Counted from the first letter of the stretch, positions 19,060-27,869 are shown. The stretch is 64,000 bases of DNA from Streptomyces lavendofoliae (GCF_014649735.1 NZ_BMTP01000004.1:248001-312000); one strand, 5' to 3'. Notes: a model not told the origin generated them from the sequence alone. Numbers and translations: made by a program.

Positions 19060-19818
19060 ATGGCGAGCGTACGCACTGTGTCCGCAGCGGGGTCCGTCGT
19101 GGCCGCGGGCTGCCTGATCGCTGCCGTGGCCCTGCTGGGCGGCGACGTCCTGCCGGACCCGGACCGGAACCGGGGCCCGGACCGGGGCGGGGACCGGGAG
19201 GGCGGCGGCCGGCTGCCGGAGCGGAGCCTGCCGTCCCGAATCGCCCCGCCCCGTGCCACCCCGCCCCGTGCCATCCCGTCGGGCAGCGCTCCGCCGGGCC
19301 CGCCGGTGTACGCGGTGTGGGCCGGCCCGGGATGCGCGACCGGCACCACCTACCGGGAGGGCGGCCGCGTCGAGAACGGTGACGCCGCCTGGTACACGGT
19401 GGCGTCCGGCGGCTTCCGGGACGGCGGCTGCGACGGCCGGTTCACCGCCCTGCCCATGTCCGGCAGCCCCGACAGGGACGGCACGGGCACGGCGACGTGG
19501 ACCTGGCCGGTCGGCGACGCCTACACCCGGTGCGCCCTCGCGGTGTTCGTCCCGAAGGGCCCGCGCGACACCGACGTCGCCGGCGACCCCACGGTCTACC
19601 GGGTCCTCGCCGACGCGGACGACCCCACGTCCACGTACGCGGCCTTCGGCGTCCTCCAGACCGCCCACCGCGGGACCCTGGTCCAGGTCGGCACCTACCC
19701 GGTCAGGTCCTCCACCTTCACGGTCCGCCTCACCGACCGCGGGCGCGACTGGGGTGCCCGCTCCCGGCTGGGCGCCCACCACGCCGCGTCCCAACTCCGC
19801 CTCACCTGCCGGGAGTGA
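19060..19818 (+). CDS. Secreted protein of unknown function
   Basis: This 252-residue product has an N-terminal hydrophobic segment (VSAAGSVVAAGCLIAAVALLGG) that should export or anchor it. A Pro/Arg-rich linker (about 30-80) is followed by a Cys-containing beta-rich domain, with GCATGTTYREGG, then GCDGRF, and LRLTC near the C-terminus. Cysteines near the ends of the mature domain could form disulfides outside the cell. No family is recognised. CATAGT 8 bases before the ATG suggests a leaderless transcript. The stop is only 8 bases from the stop of the convergent lipoprotein gene. Confidence 0.75.
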   Translation: MASVRTVSAAGSVVAAGCLIAAVALLGGDVLPDPDRNRGPDRGGDREGGGRLPERSLPSRIAPPRATPPRAIPSGSAPPGPPVYAVWAGPGCATGTTYREGGRVENGDAAWYTVASGGFRDGGCDGRFTALPMSGSPDRDGTGTATWTWPVGDAYTRCALAVFVPKGPRDTDVAGDPTVYRVLADADDPTSTYAAFGVLQTAHRGTLVQVGTYPVRSSTFTVRLTDRGRDWGARSRLGAHHAASQLRLTCRE

Positions 19819-19826
19819 GCGGAGGG

Positions 19827-20915
19827 TCAGGAGTCCAGCAGGGTTCCCGGCAGGTCGAACCGCTTGGTCTCGCCGGTGGTGAGGTTCACCCGGGTCACCG
19901 ACTCCTCGGCGTACACGAGCCAGCCGGCGGAGGTGGGGGTGATGGCCGAGGACGCGGCGAGGTCCTCGACCCGGGCGCGGCGCAGTTCCTTCCCGCCGGC
20001 CGCGTCGAGCTCCACCAGCTCGGTGTCGTTGCCCGCCGCCGCCGCGACCACGATCGACGTGTCCGTCGCCGCCACGGCATCGACCCTGCCGCCGTCCACC
20101 GTCACCACCGTGGCGGAGGTGGTGCGGTCGAGGGAGACCTTGATGCCGCCGGACTTCGCCGATGCCGGGGAACCGACGATGACGGGGTGGCCGGAGGGGC
20201 AGGCGAGGTCCTTGACGTCCAAGCCGCTCGGCACGGGCACCGGGGTGACCTTGCCGCCGGCCAGGTCCGCGACGGAGACGCGGGTGCCGGCGCGGGAGCC
20301 GTCCTCCGTCGAGCTGCCCAGGCAGACCGTGTCCGAGGCCCGGTCGGAGGCCGCGAAGTCGACGGTGCCGGGGACGGTCAGCTCGCGCTCGGTCGTCCAC
20401 CGGGCGGGGTCCCGGACCAGCACGCTGGAGCGGGCGGCACCGTCGGCCGACTTGCCGTCGGGCAACCCGGCGACCTCGGCGACCAGCGTCTTGCCGGGCA
20501 GGATCCGGCGCAGCCGTCCGTCGCCGCTCATCCCGTCCAGGGTGTGGTCCTCGACGTCGAGCTCGTAGCGCCGGTCGGGCTTGCCGCCCTTGCGGGGGAC
20601 GGTCACCACCCAGCGCCCGCCGGCGAGTTCCACCAGCTGCGGACTGACCGCGTCGTCGTCGTCGGCCTGCTGGGGCACGACGGCCAGGCTTTCCGCCCGA
20701 GGCTTGTCCGGGTTGATCCCGACGACCGTCACCAGTCCGTCGACGTTGGCGAGTGCGAACGTACGGGAGCCCTTCCAATCGGTGCCCAGGTCCACCCCTC
20801 CCGGCCCGGAACAGGCCGCCGTCACCGCGAGGGCGCTCAGGAGGAGGGTCGCGCGGACCGGGCCGGCCGGCCGGGTGCGGTGCGCGTTGTGCTTGCTTGT
20901 CGTGAGGTACGGCAT
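19827..20915 (-). CDS. Lipoprotein, probable beta-propeller-like repeat protein
   Basis: This 362-residue protein has a lipoprotein signal ending LAVTAAC (lipobox), so it should be anchored to the outer face of the membrane. The mature part is rich in short beta-strand runs with repeating VDGLVTVVGIN, SVLVRDPARW and VTRVNLTTGET-like pieces, suggestive of a propeller, though no named family is certain. It is the last gene of the leftward unit (lipoprotein, ATPase, permease, lipoprotein), starting 10 bases after the permease stop. It may act as an extracytoplasmic partner of the transporter. Confidence 0.82.
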   Translation of the reverse strand: MPYLTTSKHNAHRTRPAGPVRATLLLSALAVTAACSGPGGVDLGTDWKGSRTFALANVDGLVTVVGINPDKPRAESLAVVPQQADDDDAVSPQLVELAGGRWVVTVPRKGGKPDRRYELDVEDHTLDGMSGDGRLRRILPGKTLVAEVAGLPDGKSADGAARSSVLVRDPARWTTERELTVPGTVDFAASDRASDTVCLGSSTEDGSRAGTRVSVADLAGGKVTPVPVPSGLDVKDLACPSGHPVIVGSPASAKSGGIKVSLDRTTSATVVTVDGGRVDAVAATDTSIVVAAAAGNDTELVELDAAGGKELRRARVEDLAASSAITPTSAGWLVYAEESVTRVNLTTGETKRFDLPGTLLDS

Positions 20916-20925
20916 GGGGGGTGGT

Positions 20926-22143
20926 TCACCAGTCCTTCATCGCATCGGTGGGGGACATGCTCGCCGCTCTGCGAGCCGGTGCCAGCGAACCCATCGCCAC
21001 CACCAGCACGGTCAGGCCGAGGAGCAGAAGCAGGGTGCCCGGGGACGGCAGCAGCACCCAGCCCCTGACGTACGGCGCCAGGTCCGCGTTGCCCCGGAGC
21101 AGCGCGGCGGCACCACCGCCGAGCGCCGCGCCGAGCACGGTGCCGATCAGCGCGGCCAGGGCACCGACCAGCGCCATCTCGGTGACCAGCATCGTCAGCA
21201 CCGACCTGGTGCGGAAACCCACCGCCTTGAGGACACCGATCTCCTGGGCCCGCTGCCGCGACAGCGCTCCCGTCACGGTGACCGCTCCGACGAACGCGAG
21301 CACGCCGAGGACGCCGAGCAGCACCTGGCCGACCACCCTGATCATCTCCAGCACCGCCGGGAGGGCGTCGAGCTGCTGCTGGAGGGTGATCGCCGGGTAG
21401 CCCAGGTCCTGCACCGACTTCATGACGGCCGGCACGTCCGCCGCCGACCTCGCGACGACGGTCAGCTGGTCGTAGCCGATGGTGGAGAGGTAGCTGCCCT
21501 TCGGTTCCCCGGACCGCTCCGCCGCCCACGTGATCACGGTGGCGTCGGCGGCGTACGCGGCGTCCGGGTTGTCCAGCTGCCAGGTCGGATCGTAGACCCC
21601 GACGAGGCGGGCGTGACCGCTGACGCCGGTTCCCTCGCCCTGGCGGACGTAGCGGGTGGTCTCTATGTCGATCTCCTGGCCCACGAGCGAGGTCAGGTCC
21701 ACGCCCTGGGAGGCGGCCGGGGCCACGATCTCGCCGGGGCGCAGCGGGAACAGGTTCTTCCGTACGGACTTGGTGACCGGCGGGGTCAGCGCCGGCCGGT
21801 GGGTCGTCGCGTACAGGAGAACGGTGTCGCCCGCCTCGGTGAGCACACCGAACGAGACCTGGGCCCGGTGCTGCACCGACTCCACGTGCGGCAACTTGGC
21901 GAGCCGGGCGGCCGTGCCCTGCGTCAGCTGCGGTGTTCCGGGGCGTCCGTCGGGCCTGTCGACGGTGATGCTGCGGTTGGCGCTGCTCTCCTTGACGTCC
22001 GCGTCGGCCGCGCCCTGGGCCCGGTCGGCGATGCCCAGCGCGCCGAGGCAGACCGCGGCGGCCACCGAGACCAGCGCCACCAGGCCGAACAGCCGGCGGC
22101 GAAGGGCGCGGACGTTGGTCAGGGCCAGACTGAAGACGTTCAT
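20926..22143 (-). CDS. ABC transporter permease, FtsX/MacB type
   Basis: This 405-residue membrane protein has TM1 near the N-terminus (LFGLVALVSVAAAVCLGALG), a large extracytoplasmic domain (about residues 45-260), and three more TM segments at the C-terminus. The C-terminal part carries the FtsX signature region SRQRAQEIGVLKAVGFRTRSV and ends with LAPARRAASMSPTDAMKDW. Such permeases do not usually translocate small solutes through the bilayer; with their ATPase they extrude lipoproteins or peptides or relay force to the exterior. Its ATG overlaps the ATPase stop (ATGA), indicating translational coupling. Confidence 0.92.
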   Translation of the reverse strand: MNVFSLALTNVRALRRRLFGLVALVSVAAAVCLGALGIADRAQGAADADVKESSANRSITVDRPDGRPGTPQLTQGTAARLAKLPHVESVQHRAQVSFGVLTEAGDTVLLYATTHRPALTPPVTKSVRKNLFPLRPGEIVAPAASQGVDLTSLVGQEIDIETTRYVRQGEGTGVSGHARLVGVYDPTWQLDNPDAAYAADATVITWAAERSGEPKGSYLSTIGYDQLTVVARSAADVPAVMKSVQDLGYPAITLQQQLDALPAVLEMIRVVGQVLLGVLGVLAFVGAVTVTGALSRQRAQEIGVLKAVGFRTRSVLTMLVTEMALVGALAALIGTVLGAALGGGAAALLRGNADLAPYVRGWVLLPSPGTLLLLLGLTVLVVAMGSLAPARRAASMSPTDAMKDW

Positions 22144-22898
22144 TCCGCGCTCCCCGTCTCCGTGCGCTCGGCGGCGGCCGTATCCGTCCGCACGCCCTCG
22201 GCCGGGGTCGTGAACGCCCCCTTGTCCAGGCGGTGCACGACATCCGCCGCAGCGGACACCGCCGGGTTGTGCGTCACGAGGAGTACGGCCCGGCCCTCGT
22301 CGGCCAGCTCCCGGAAGAGGCCGAGGAGCATCTCCTCGCTCTCCGTGTCGAGGTTGCCGGTCGGCTCGTCGGCCAGCACCACGGGAGGGTCGTTGACCAG
22401 CGCCCGCGCCAGAGCCACCCGCTGCTGCTCGCCGCCCGACAGCTCACCGGGCAGATGGTCGGCACGCTCGGCGAGCCCGACCCGCGCCAGCAGGGCGCGT
22501 GCCCGCGCCTCGCTCTCGTGCCGGCGGCCCAGCGACGGCAGGACGACGTTGCGCAGCGCCGTGTGCTGCGGCAGCAGGTTGTACGACTGGAAGACGAACC
22601 CGAGCCTGCTTCGGCGCAGATCGGCCAGCGCCCCGTCCGGCAGGCCCGTGGTGTCGACGGCCGGCGCGCCGTCGGCGCCCCCGATGAACACCCGACCGCC
22701 GTCGGGCGGGGTCAGCAGCCCCAGGATGTGCAGGAGGGTGGTCTTCCCGGAACCCGAGTGGCCGACCAGGGCGGTGACCTCGCCCCCTCTCACGGCGAGG
22801 TCGACGCCACGAAGCACGTCGACCCTTCTCCCGCGCAGGGTGTAGGACTTGCCCACGCCCTCGGCCCGCAACAACGTACTCACCGAAATGTCGCTCAC
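22140..22898 (-). CDS. ABC transporter ATPase (MacB/LolD-like)
   Basis: This 252-residue ATPase shows Walker A GHSGSGKTT, the Q-loop (FVFQSYNLLP), the signature LSGGEQQR, Walker B VVLADEP and the switch histidine in LLVTHNP, all intact. It is closest in style to the LolD/MacB group that serves FtsX-type permeases. The GTG start at 22898 overlaps the upstream lipoprotein stop by 4 bases (GTGA), and its stop overlaps the permease start by 4 bases, so the three genes are translationally coupled. About 25 residues after the core domain are polar and unlike the family. Confidence 0.95.
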   Translation of the reverse strand: MSDISVSTLLRAEGVGKSYTLRGRRVDVLRGVDLAVRGGEVTALVGHSGSGKTTLLHILGLLTPPDGGRVFIGGADGAPAVDTTGLPDGALADLRRSRLGFVFQSYNLLPQHTALRNVVLPSLGRRHESEARARALLARVGLAERADHLPGELSGGEQQRVALARALVNDPPVVLADEPTGNLDTESEEMLLGLFRELADEGRAVLLVTHNPAVSAAADVVHRLDKGAFTTPAEGVRTDTAAAERTETGSAE

Positions 22899-24589
22899 TT
22901 TCCGTTCCTCGGGCTTCCGCTCGGCAACCACTGCATGGCGCCGTCCAGTTGCCGGTCCAGGGACCACACGCCCCAGGTGGTCTTCAGGTCGCAGGCGGAG
23001 TCGCCTCCGCCGACCTGGTACAGGTCGGGCAGCCCCGGGCACCCCCGGTACCGCGTGACGCCGCGCCCGAGGGCTTCGCTCAGCGCCGCGTCCAGTCCGC
23101 CGCCGCGGAGCACGTAGGCCCGTACGACGAGGGTGTAGTCGTAGACGGAGGTGAACCGGCCCGGATCCAGGGCCCACCGCCGCAAGGCGTCCGCGGTGAT
23201 CCAGGACGGGACGGCGTCGGGGCGGCGGTTGTCGGCGAACCCCACGGCGACCGTGGCCGCGGCGACCACCCGCTCCGGGGTGTCCAGGGCCCAGGTGCCG
23301 ACGTCCGGATCGGGGACCGGGGCGCCGGCGTCGGCGCAGTTGAGGGTGGTGCGCTGCCATTGGGTGGCGTTGTGCTCGGTCACGGTGGCCGGCAGCACCC
23401 GGGGGTCCGTGCACAGCCGCCGCGCCCGTTCGCTCGTGCCGCCGCCCGCGGTGACCCTGCGCAGGGCCGCCCGGTTCAGCTGCTCGGCGCCCTGCTCGCT
23501 GATGTCGCCGGACTTCTCCTCGCGGTCCAGTGCCGCCAGGAGACCGGGGTCCTTCCGTGACCAGCCGGCCGCTGCCCGCAGCCGCTGTACGAAGAGGGAG
23601 GCGTCCGGGTTGCCGATGTAGGCGTCGGGGTCACGGACCGTCCCGTCGTCGAGCCGGTCACCGTCGAGCCTCTTCAGGACCGGCGCGAACACGGACGCCG
23701 GCGAACCGGCCGCCTTCAGCACGTGGACCACTTGGTACAGCTGCTCGTGGGAGAGCGTCGCCGCGCCGTCCCGGAGCACCGCCTCCCAGACCCGGCGGTT
23801 CACGGCGGGCCGCTTCCCCGCCGCCTCCTGGATCAGTACGTGGCTGTACGTGTCGGCAAGCCGGGTCGCCCTCTCGTCGGCCGTGAGGGCCGCGAAGTCG
23901 TCCGTGCGCGGTGCCGCGATCCGGGTGAGAGCGCCTGGGACGGGTTCCCCCAGCAGCTGGAGGGAGCGGGCCAGGGCACAGCTCTGGTCGAGCGCACGGG
24001 GCTTCCCGGCCAGTGCGCGCAGCCATGTGACGGTGGCGGCCCGGTCGGCCGCCGGGAGGTCGTCCAGACGACCGAGTGCGTCGAGTACGCCGAGGGCGGC
24101 CCAGGTGGCGCCGAGGCGCGCCGCGTCGCCGTCGTCGCCGAGGGCGGAGTCCACGTACCAGCCGCCCTTGTTCCGGGAGCCGTTGACGGCCACCGCGTCG
24201 TCGTTGCCGAGCGCTTCGTCGGCACCGGCCCGGCGCAGAGGGACCAGCCACTCGCGGCCCCAGAGCGAGGACGTCTGCAGCGCTTGCCGGCGCAGCGACC
24301 TCGCCTGGTCCGGGGCAAGGCTCGTCTTCGGGGCGCGGCCCAGTTCTGAGAGCGTTCGCAGAGCGAAGGACTGCGCTTGTGCGCCGGCCGGCTGCTCACG
24401 CAGGAACGGGTGGTAGTAGTAGCCGTTCTGTTCACTGACAAGGAGGTCGAATTCCCGGCCGGGGGCGGAATCGCGCGCCCCGGACCCGCCGGAATTCGTC
24501 ATGCATGACGTCATGAGGGCGGCACATGTGACCGCCCCGACAAGCCCGGACGCCAGCCTTCTGCCGCGCGTCGCCGCATCGAATTTCAT
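22895..24589 (-). CDS. Large lipoprotein of the ABC operon, helical repeat protein
   Basis: This 564-residue protein has a signal peptide with lipobox LMTSC. The mature part is mostly alpha-helical, with pairs such as ARLGATWAALGVLDALGRL and RVVAAATVAVGFADNRR and a late GCPGLPDLYQVGGGDSACDLKTTW read in sections. This faintly recalls prenyltransferase/alpha-alpha toroid repeats, but I would not assign an activity. The ATG at 24589 is chosen because it gives a proper signal peptide; a longer frame adds 15 polar residues. It lies downstream of a terminator that follows the small secreted protein gene and is coupled to the ATPase, so it is probably an external component of the transporter. Confidence 0.85.
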   Translation of the reverse strand: MKFDAATRGRRLASGLVGAVTCAALMTSCMTNSGGSGARDSAPGREFDLLVSEQNGYYYHPFLREQPAGAQAQSFALRTLSELGRAPKTSLAPDQARSLRRQALQTSSLWGREWLVPLRRAGADEALGNDDAVAVNGSRNKGGWYVDSALGDDGDAARLGATWAALGVLDALGRLDDLPAADRAATVTWLRALAGKPRALDQSCALARSLQLLGEPVPGALTRIAAPRTDDFAALTADERATRLADTYSHVLIQEAAGKRPAVNRRVWEAVLRDGAATLSHEQLYQVVHVLKAAGSPASVFAPVLKRLDGDRLDDGTVRDPDAYIGNPDASLFVQRLRAAAGWSRKDPGLLAALDREEKSGDISEQGAEQLNRAALRRVTAGGGTSERARRLCTDPRVLPATVTEHNATQWQRTTLNCADAGAPVPDPDVGTWALDTPERVVAAATVAVGFADNRRPDAVPSWITADALRRWALDPGRFTSVYDYTLVVRAYVLRGGGLDAALSEALGRGVTRYRGCPGLPDLYQVGGGDSACDLKTTWGVWSLDRQLDGAMQWLPSGSPRNGK

Positions 24590-24621
24590 TCCCACGCCCC
24601 CGTGCGTTTTTCCCAGCCCGC

Positions 24622-24656
24622 GAAAAAGTGCCACACCGCCGGGCCCTGGCGGTGTG
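24622..24656 (-). terminator. Terminator or attenuator between secreted-protein gene and ABC operon
   Basis: On the minus strand CACACCGCC pairs with GGCGGTGTG around a 7-base loop, followed by GCACTTTTT. The T5 run makes it a convincing intrinsic terminator. It separates the 165-residue secreted protein from the lipoprotein and transporter genes on the same strand, so downstream genes may be read through only weakly. Confidence 0.75.
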
Positions 24657-24701
24657 ACACCCCTACTCGCTCATACCGCGCATCCGTTCAGCGGAAGCGG
24701 A

Positions 24702-25199
24702 TCAGGCGGCGCCCGCGTAGGCGCACTTCTCGCTGATGTTGATCGAGTTGGTCACCTTGGCCGAACCACAGCTCTTGGTCGACACGTAGGTGGTGGCACC
24801 GCCAGGACGCATCTGGCCGTGGGTGTCGGAGATGTTGGCGTTGGTGTTCTTCCAGCGCACCTCGCCCATGGACCGGCTCTTCATCGTGAGCGTGGCCTCG
24901 GGGTTCTTGGAGATGGTGATGGAGACACTGACGCCGTGGGCCCGCAGCTCGGCGCGGTTCTGGATCCACTTCGCCTTGCGCGGGTTCGTCCCCGACATCT
25001 TCGTGGACGCCTTCCAGTCACAGGCGGTCACGTAGAAGCCGCAGTGCCAGGCGTTGACCGAGATCTTGTTGCCGCCAGGAATGCCCACCGAAGTGGACGA
25101 CGAAGTGGCGTGGGCCGGCGACGCCGTCAGCACGAGGGCCCCGGCCGCGAATGCGGCGGCGGCCCCGGACATCAGGCGCATACGTATGCCCTTGTTCAT
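24702..25199 (-). CDS. Small secreted protein of unknown function
   Basis: This 165-residue protein has a classical Sec signal (RLMSGAAAAFAAGALVLTASPAHA), leaving a mature protein of about 130 residues. It has four cysteines (HCGFYVTACDW, then SCGSA and KCAYAGAA at the end), fitting two disulfides outside the cell. The mature part is polar and beta-prone, with VSVSITISKNPEATLTMKS. No family is recognised. GGGGAG stands 7 bases before the ATG. It is followed by a T-tract terminator and then a lipoprotein plus ABC export-type operon, an arrangement often used by secreted peptide toxins with dedicated transport or immunity. That role is inference only. Confidence 0.85.
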   Translation of the reverse strand: MNKGIRMRLMSGAAAAFAAGALVLTASPAHATSSSTSVGIPGGNKISVNAWHCGFYVTACDWKASTKMSGTNPRKAKWIQNRAELRAHGVSVSITISKNPEATLTMKSRSMGEVRWKNTNANISDTHGQMRPGGATTYVSTKSCGSAKVTNSINISEKCAYAGAA

Positions 25200-25632
25200 T
25201 CGATTGTCTCCCCGTGAGATACCGAGAACGGTTTCCGGATGAAACCGTAAACGCGCGGCGCCATTGAATCCCCAGGCGCAGCACGCGTTCCTTATTCGTA
25301 CATGACATTGATCTTGGGGGGCAAACCGCCAGGTCGCCGACAGGGATGGGGTACATCACGACGGAAACACGGAACCGGACCCCGTGAAATAACGTCACGG
25401 TCCCGGTCGGCCTGGCGCCTTTCCCGGAAAGAGGTAATCAAGTGCCTTGCGCGTCACGCCCGTTGAAGCGAAAAGGGCGCACCCCGGCACCGCGCGCGGC
25501 ACGCCCGCGCGCCGGCGCGCCGAGGACGGCATGCCCGTCCCGTCCCGGAGCCGGGGCCTGAGCACGGCGGCGATGGGGCGGCAGCCCCCCCCGGGCCTGC
25601 GACCCGGGTGCTCCACAGGCGCGGCGAGACCG
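25200..25632. other. Intergenic region upstream of the secreted-protein gene
   Basis: No gene is supported here; short open frames are GC-bias artefacts. It contains the leader of the secreted protein, an inverted repeat at 25228-25248 and an AT-richer stretch about 25280-25330 that may be its promoter. Confidence 0.55.
25228..25248. promoter_or_regulatory. Inverted repeat in the leader of the secreted-protein gene
   Basis: ACGGTTTC and GAAACCGT are perfect 8-bp arms around CGGAT, about 30 bases upstream of the start codon. It could be an operator or an mRNA-stabilising hairpin. Confidence 0.5.
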
Positions 25633-25666
25633 GAGGCCCCGCCGTCCACTCGGACGACGGGGCCTC
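25633..25666 (-). terminator. Probable native tRNA-Arg terminator, now stranded left of the element
   Basis: A 15-bp stem with one mismatch and a 4-base loop lies just beyond the displaced tRNA 3' half. It fits the original terminator of the tRNA gene before insertion; the restored tRNA at 30094-30169 has a second terminator supplied by the element. Confidence 0.6.
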
Positions 25667-25682
25667 TGACCTGCGTTTCTCT

Positions 25683-25725
25683 GTGCCCCCGGCAGGATTC
25701 GAACCTGCGACACCCGCTCTAGGAG
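25683..25725 (-). repeat. Left attachment site: displaced tRNA-Arg 3' half
   Basis: It matches 30096-30138 at 42 of 43 positions (first 36 perfect), covering the T-arm, acceptor 3' side and part of the anticodon arm. It lacks the 5' half, so it is not a functional tRNA. The single mismatch falls just 3' of the anticodon. Confidence 0.88.
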
Positions 25726-25861
25726 TTCGGTTGTGGGGTCCTGGCCGGGGGAGGGGCGCTGCCGACGGTTGCTGCGGCTAGCCGGGTGCGACCGCCCCCG
25801 TTCGCCGTCGTTGATGTCAGCCGTGGATGTCAGACCGGCCTGACATCCTGCGCCCGTGAGA

Positions 25862-26275
25862 ATGACATGGGCCGACTTCTGGGCGCTGATTGCCACCCTG
25901 AACGGCGAAGCGACTGAAGAGAGCTGCCAGCGCCTCGCCGAGGAGCTGAGCCGCCGCCCCGTCTCCGACATCGTCGGCTTCGCGGAACGGCATGCCGAGG
26001 CGCTCTACCGCCTGGATCAGGAGAAGTTCGGCACTCTGCCGGTGGTCGACCTGACGGCCCGGTTCGGTAGCCCGTTCCCGCAGTCGTCCGACGTGTTCCT
26101 GTACGCGCGTTGCGCTGTGGTGGCCGCGGGGCAGGCCGTGTGGGAGAGCGTCTTCTTCGACGCCGACAAGTTCGCGCCGTACACCTCAAGCGAGTGTGAG
26201 GAGTGGGACCGCTCCACCCGGTACTGCTCCGAAAGCTACTCCGACCGGGACGGTTGGCCAGACCTGCGGGACTGA
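25862..26275 (+). CDS. DUF4240-like small protein
   Basis: This 137-residue protein begins MTWADFWALIATLNGEA, the usual opening of DUF4240 proteins, and continues with RLAEELSRRPVSDIVGF and DVFLYARCAVVAAGQ. DUF4240 proteins are small cytosolic proteins of unknown function, often found in accessory regions next to polymorphic-toxin or immunity-like genes. A GTG six bases earlier (25856) is an equally possible start. It is the first gene inside the left end of the integrative element and its GC content is lower than that of core genes. It has no obvious partner; the GntR fragment follows in the opposite direction after 6 bases. Confidence 0.75.
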   Translation: MTWADFWALIATLNGEATEESCQRLAEELSRRPVSDIVGFAERHAEALYRLDQEKFGTLPVVDLTARFGSPFPQSSDVFLYARCAVVAAGQAVWESVFFDADKFAPYTSSECEEWDRSTRYCSESYSDRDGWPDLRD

Positions 26276-26281
26276 GTCGAG

Positions 26282-26484
26282 CTACCGCTTGATCGGGATC
26301 TCGTAGACGATCTCGCAGTGGGCGGCGGGCACGATGATGTCGGCAGTCTCGACGGGACGGCCCTCGTCGCTGTAGTACGTCCGCCGAATGTGCGTGACGA
26401 GTGCGGCCTTCTGGATCCCGAGGAGTGACGCCTCTTCGGCGGAGGCCTGCCGCGGTTCGGGCTGCTCGACGGCATGGCTGACTG
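26282..26484 (-). pseudogene. GntR-family regulator, C-terminal (UTRA) fragment
   Basis: The leftward frame reads SHAVEQPEPRQASAEE, then LLGIQKAALVTHIRRTYY and ends ETADIIVPAAHCEIVYEIPI before a TAG. This is the end of the UTRA ligand-binding domain of GntR regulators that control AICE excision and transfer genes (KorSA-like). No start codon or DNA-binding domain exists upstream: the frame runs directly into the excisionase gene on the other strand. A deletion has evidently removed the regulator's first half and the replication region that normally lies between it and xis. Confidence 0.75.
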
Positions 26485-26502
26485 CTGACCGTGCCCTAGG
26501 CC

Positions 26503-26649
26503 ATGGCCCGGCTCAAGCTCGGACGCTCCACCGTCTACGACCTCATCCGCTCGCGCCGCCTCACCTCGATCACCGTCGGCCGCGCCCGCCGCGTCCCCGT
26601 CGACGCCGTGCGGGACTTCATCACCCACGAGATCGGAGAGGCCGCCTGA
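26503..26649 (+). pseudogene. Excisionase-like helix-turn-helix protein, N-terminally shortened
   Basis: The surviving frame encodes 48 residues, MARLKLGRSTVYDLIRSRRL then TVGRARRVPVDAVRDFITHE. This is the MerR-like DNA-binding fold of AICE excisionases. Upstream the same frame reads LLTVP, a TAG stop, then AM; family members as I remember them read LLTVPEVMARLKLG, so GAG has become TAG. Translation could still begin at the ATG at 26503, giving a protein lacking its first helix. The stop TGA overlaps the integrase ATG (TGATG), the usual xis-int coupling. Confidence 0.7.
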
Positions 26650-27341
26650 TGCCCGCCAAGCGCAAGCGCAACCCGAACGGCGCTGGCACCATCACCCAGC
26701 GCAAGGACGGACGCTTCCAGGCCGCCGTCTACGTCCTCCAGCCCGACGGCACCCGCGCCCGCAAGTTCGCGTACGGCAAGACCTGGGCCGAGTGCGACGC
26801 CAAGCGCCGCGAGCTCCTCGACAAGGCCGACAACGGCATCCCCGTGCCGACCCGCTCGGCGAAGCTCTCCGAGTGGCTCCCGTACTGGCTGGACAACGTC
26901 GTCCAGCCGCGCCGCAAGCTCAGCACGTACGACAAGTACGAGACGCACGTTCGTCTCCACCTCGTCCCGGGGATCGGCTCCAAGCGGCTGGAGTCCCTGA
27001 GCGTCGCCGACGTCCGGCGTTTCCTCGTCCAGCTGGAGAAGAAGACCACCGCCGCCACCGCCAAGGAGTCCCACCGCGTCCTGCGGACCGCCCTCACCGC
27101 TGCCTGCCGCGAGGAGCTGATCACGCGCAACGTGGCCACCCTCGTCGAGCCGCCCCGGTCGAAGGCACGGGAGCTGAGTCCCTGGTCCCTGGACGAGACG
27201 CTCGATTTCCTCGCCGCCGCCCGCCGGGACCGGCTGTACGCGGCCTTCGTCCTCGCCATCGCCATGGGGCTGCGCCGGGGCGAGCTGATCGGCCTCCGCT
27301 GGGCCGATGTGGACCTGGACCGTCGCGTCCTCTGCGTTCGC

Positions 27342-27371
27342 CAGCAGATCCAGCAGATCCAGCAGATCCAG
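27342..27371. repeat. 9-bp tandem repeat inside the integrase gene
   Basis: CAGCAGATC occurs three times plus CAG, encoding QQIQQIQQIQ. It is about 20 bases before the frameshift and probably a slippage expansion. Confidence 0.85.
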
Positions 27372-27832
27372 CGGCGCCGGGGCGTCCTGTAAGACGACGA
27401 TCCCAAGGGGCGCCGCCGGCGTGCCGTACCGCTGCCCGCCATGTGCATCGCACTCCTCCGCTGGCATCGGATGCGGCAGAACGATCAGCGGGCCAAGGCG
27501 GGGGAGAAGTGGAAGGGGAGCGACTACGTCTTCACGACGCGCACGGGCAGCCCGGTCGAGCCGCGGAACGTGTACCGCTCCTTCACCCGCGTCGCCGCCT
27601 CCGCCGGGCTCCGCGTCATCCGGCTCCACGACGCTCGGCACGGGTGCGCGACCCTGCTCACCGCCGCCGGCGTCGCGCCCCGCGTGGTCATGGAGATCCT
27701 TGGGCACAGCCAGATCAGCATCATGATGGACGTCTACACGCACGTCGTCCAGGACACGCAGCGTGAGGCAATCAGTCACATGGACCGGCTTCTCAAGAGG
27801 CGGCCTGGCCGCTCTGACTGTCGAAATGAAAG

Positions 27833-27869
27833 CCAAAGGGCACCTCCTGAGCCAGGAGGTGCCCTTTGG
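27833..27869. terminator. Bidirectional hairpin terminator between integrase and cargo operon
   Basis: CCAAAGGGCACCTCCTG and its exact complement form a perfect 17-bp stem with a 3-base AGC loop. It can end both the rightward integrase and the leftward nucleotidyltransferase transcript. Confidence 0.85.

Noticed and set aside
25395..25649. Small minus-strand frame of 84 codons beside the left attachment site
   Set aside because: No ribosome-binding site, no family, and it lies over the tRNA terminator hairpin.
25683..25725. A second tRNA gene
   Set aside because: Only the 3' half is present; the 5' half and half of the anticodon arm are missing. It is an attachment-site remnant.
27380..27400. 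Programmed frameshift in the integrase
   Set aside because: No slippery heptamer or stimulatory hairpin is seen at the shift, and the nearby xis and GntR genes are also broken, so ordinary decay is simpler.
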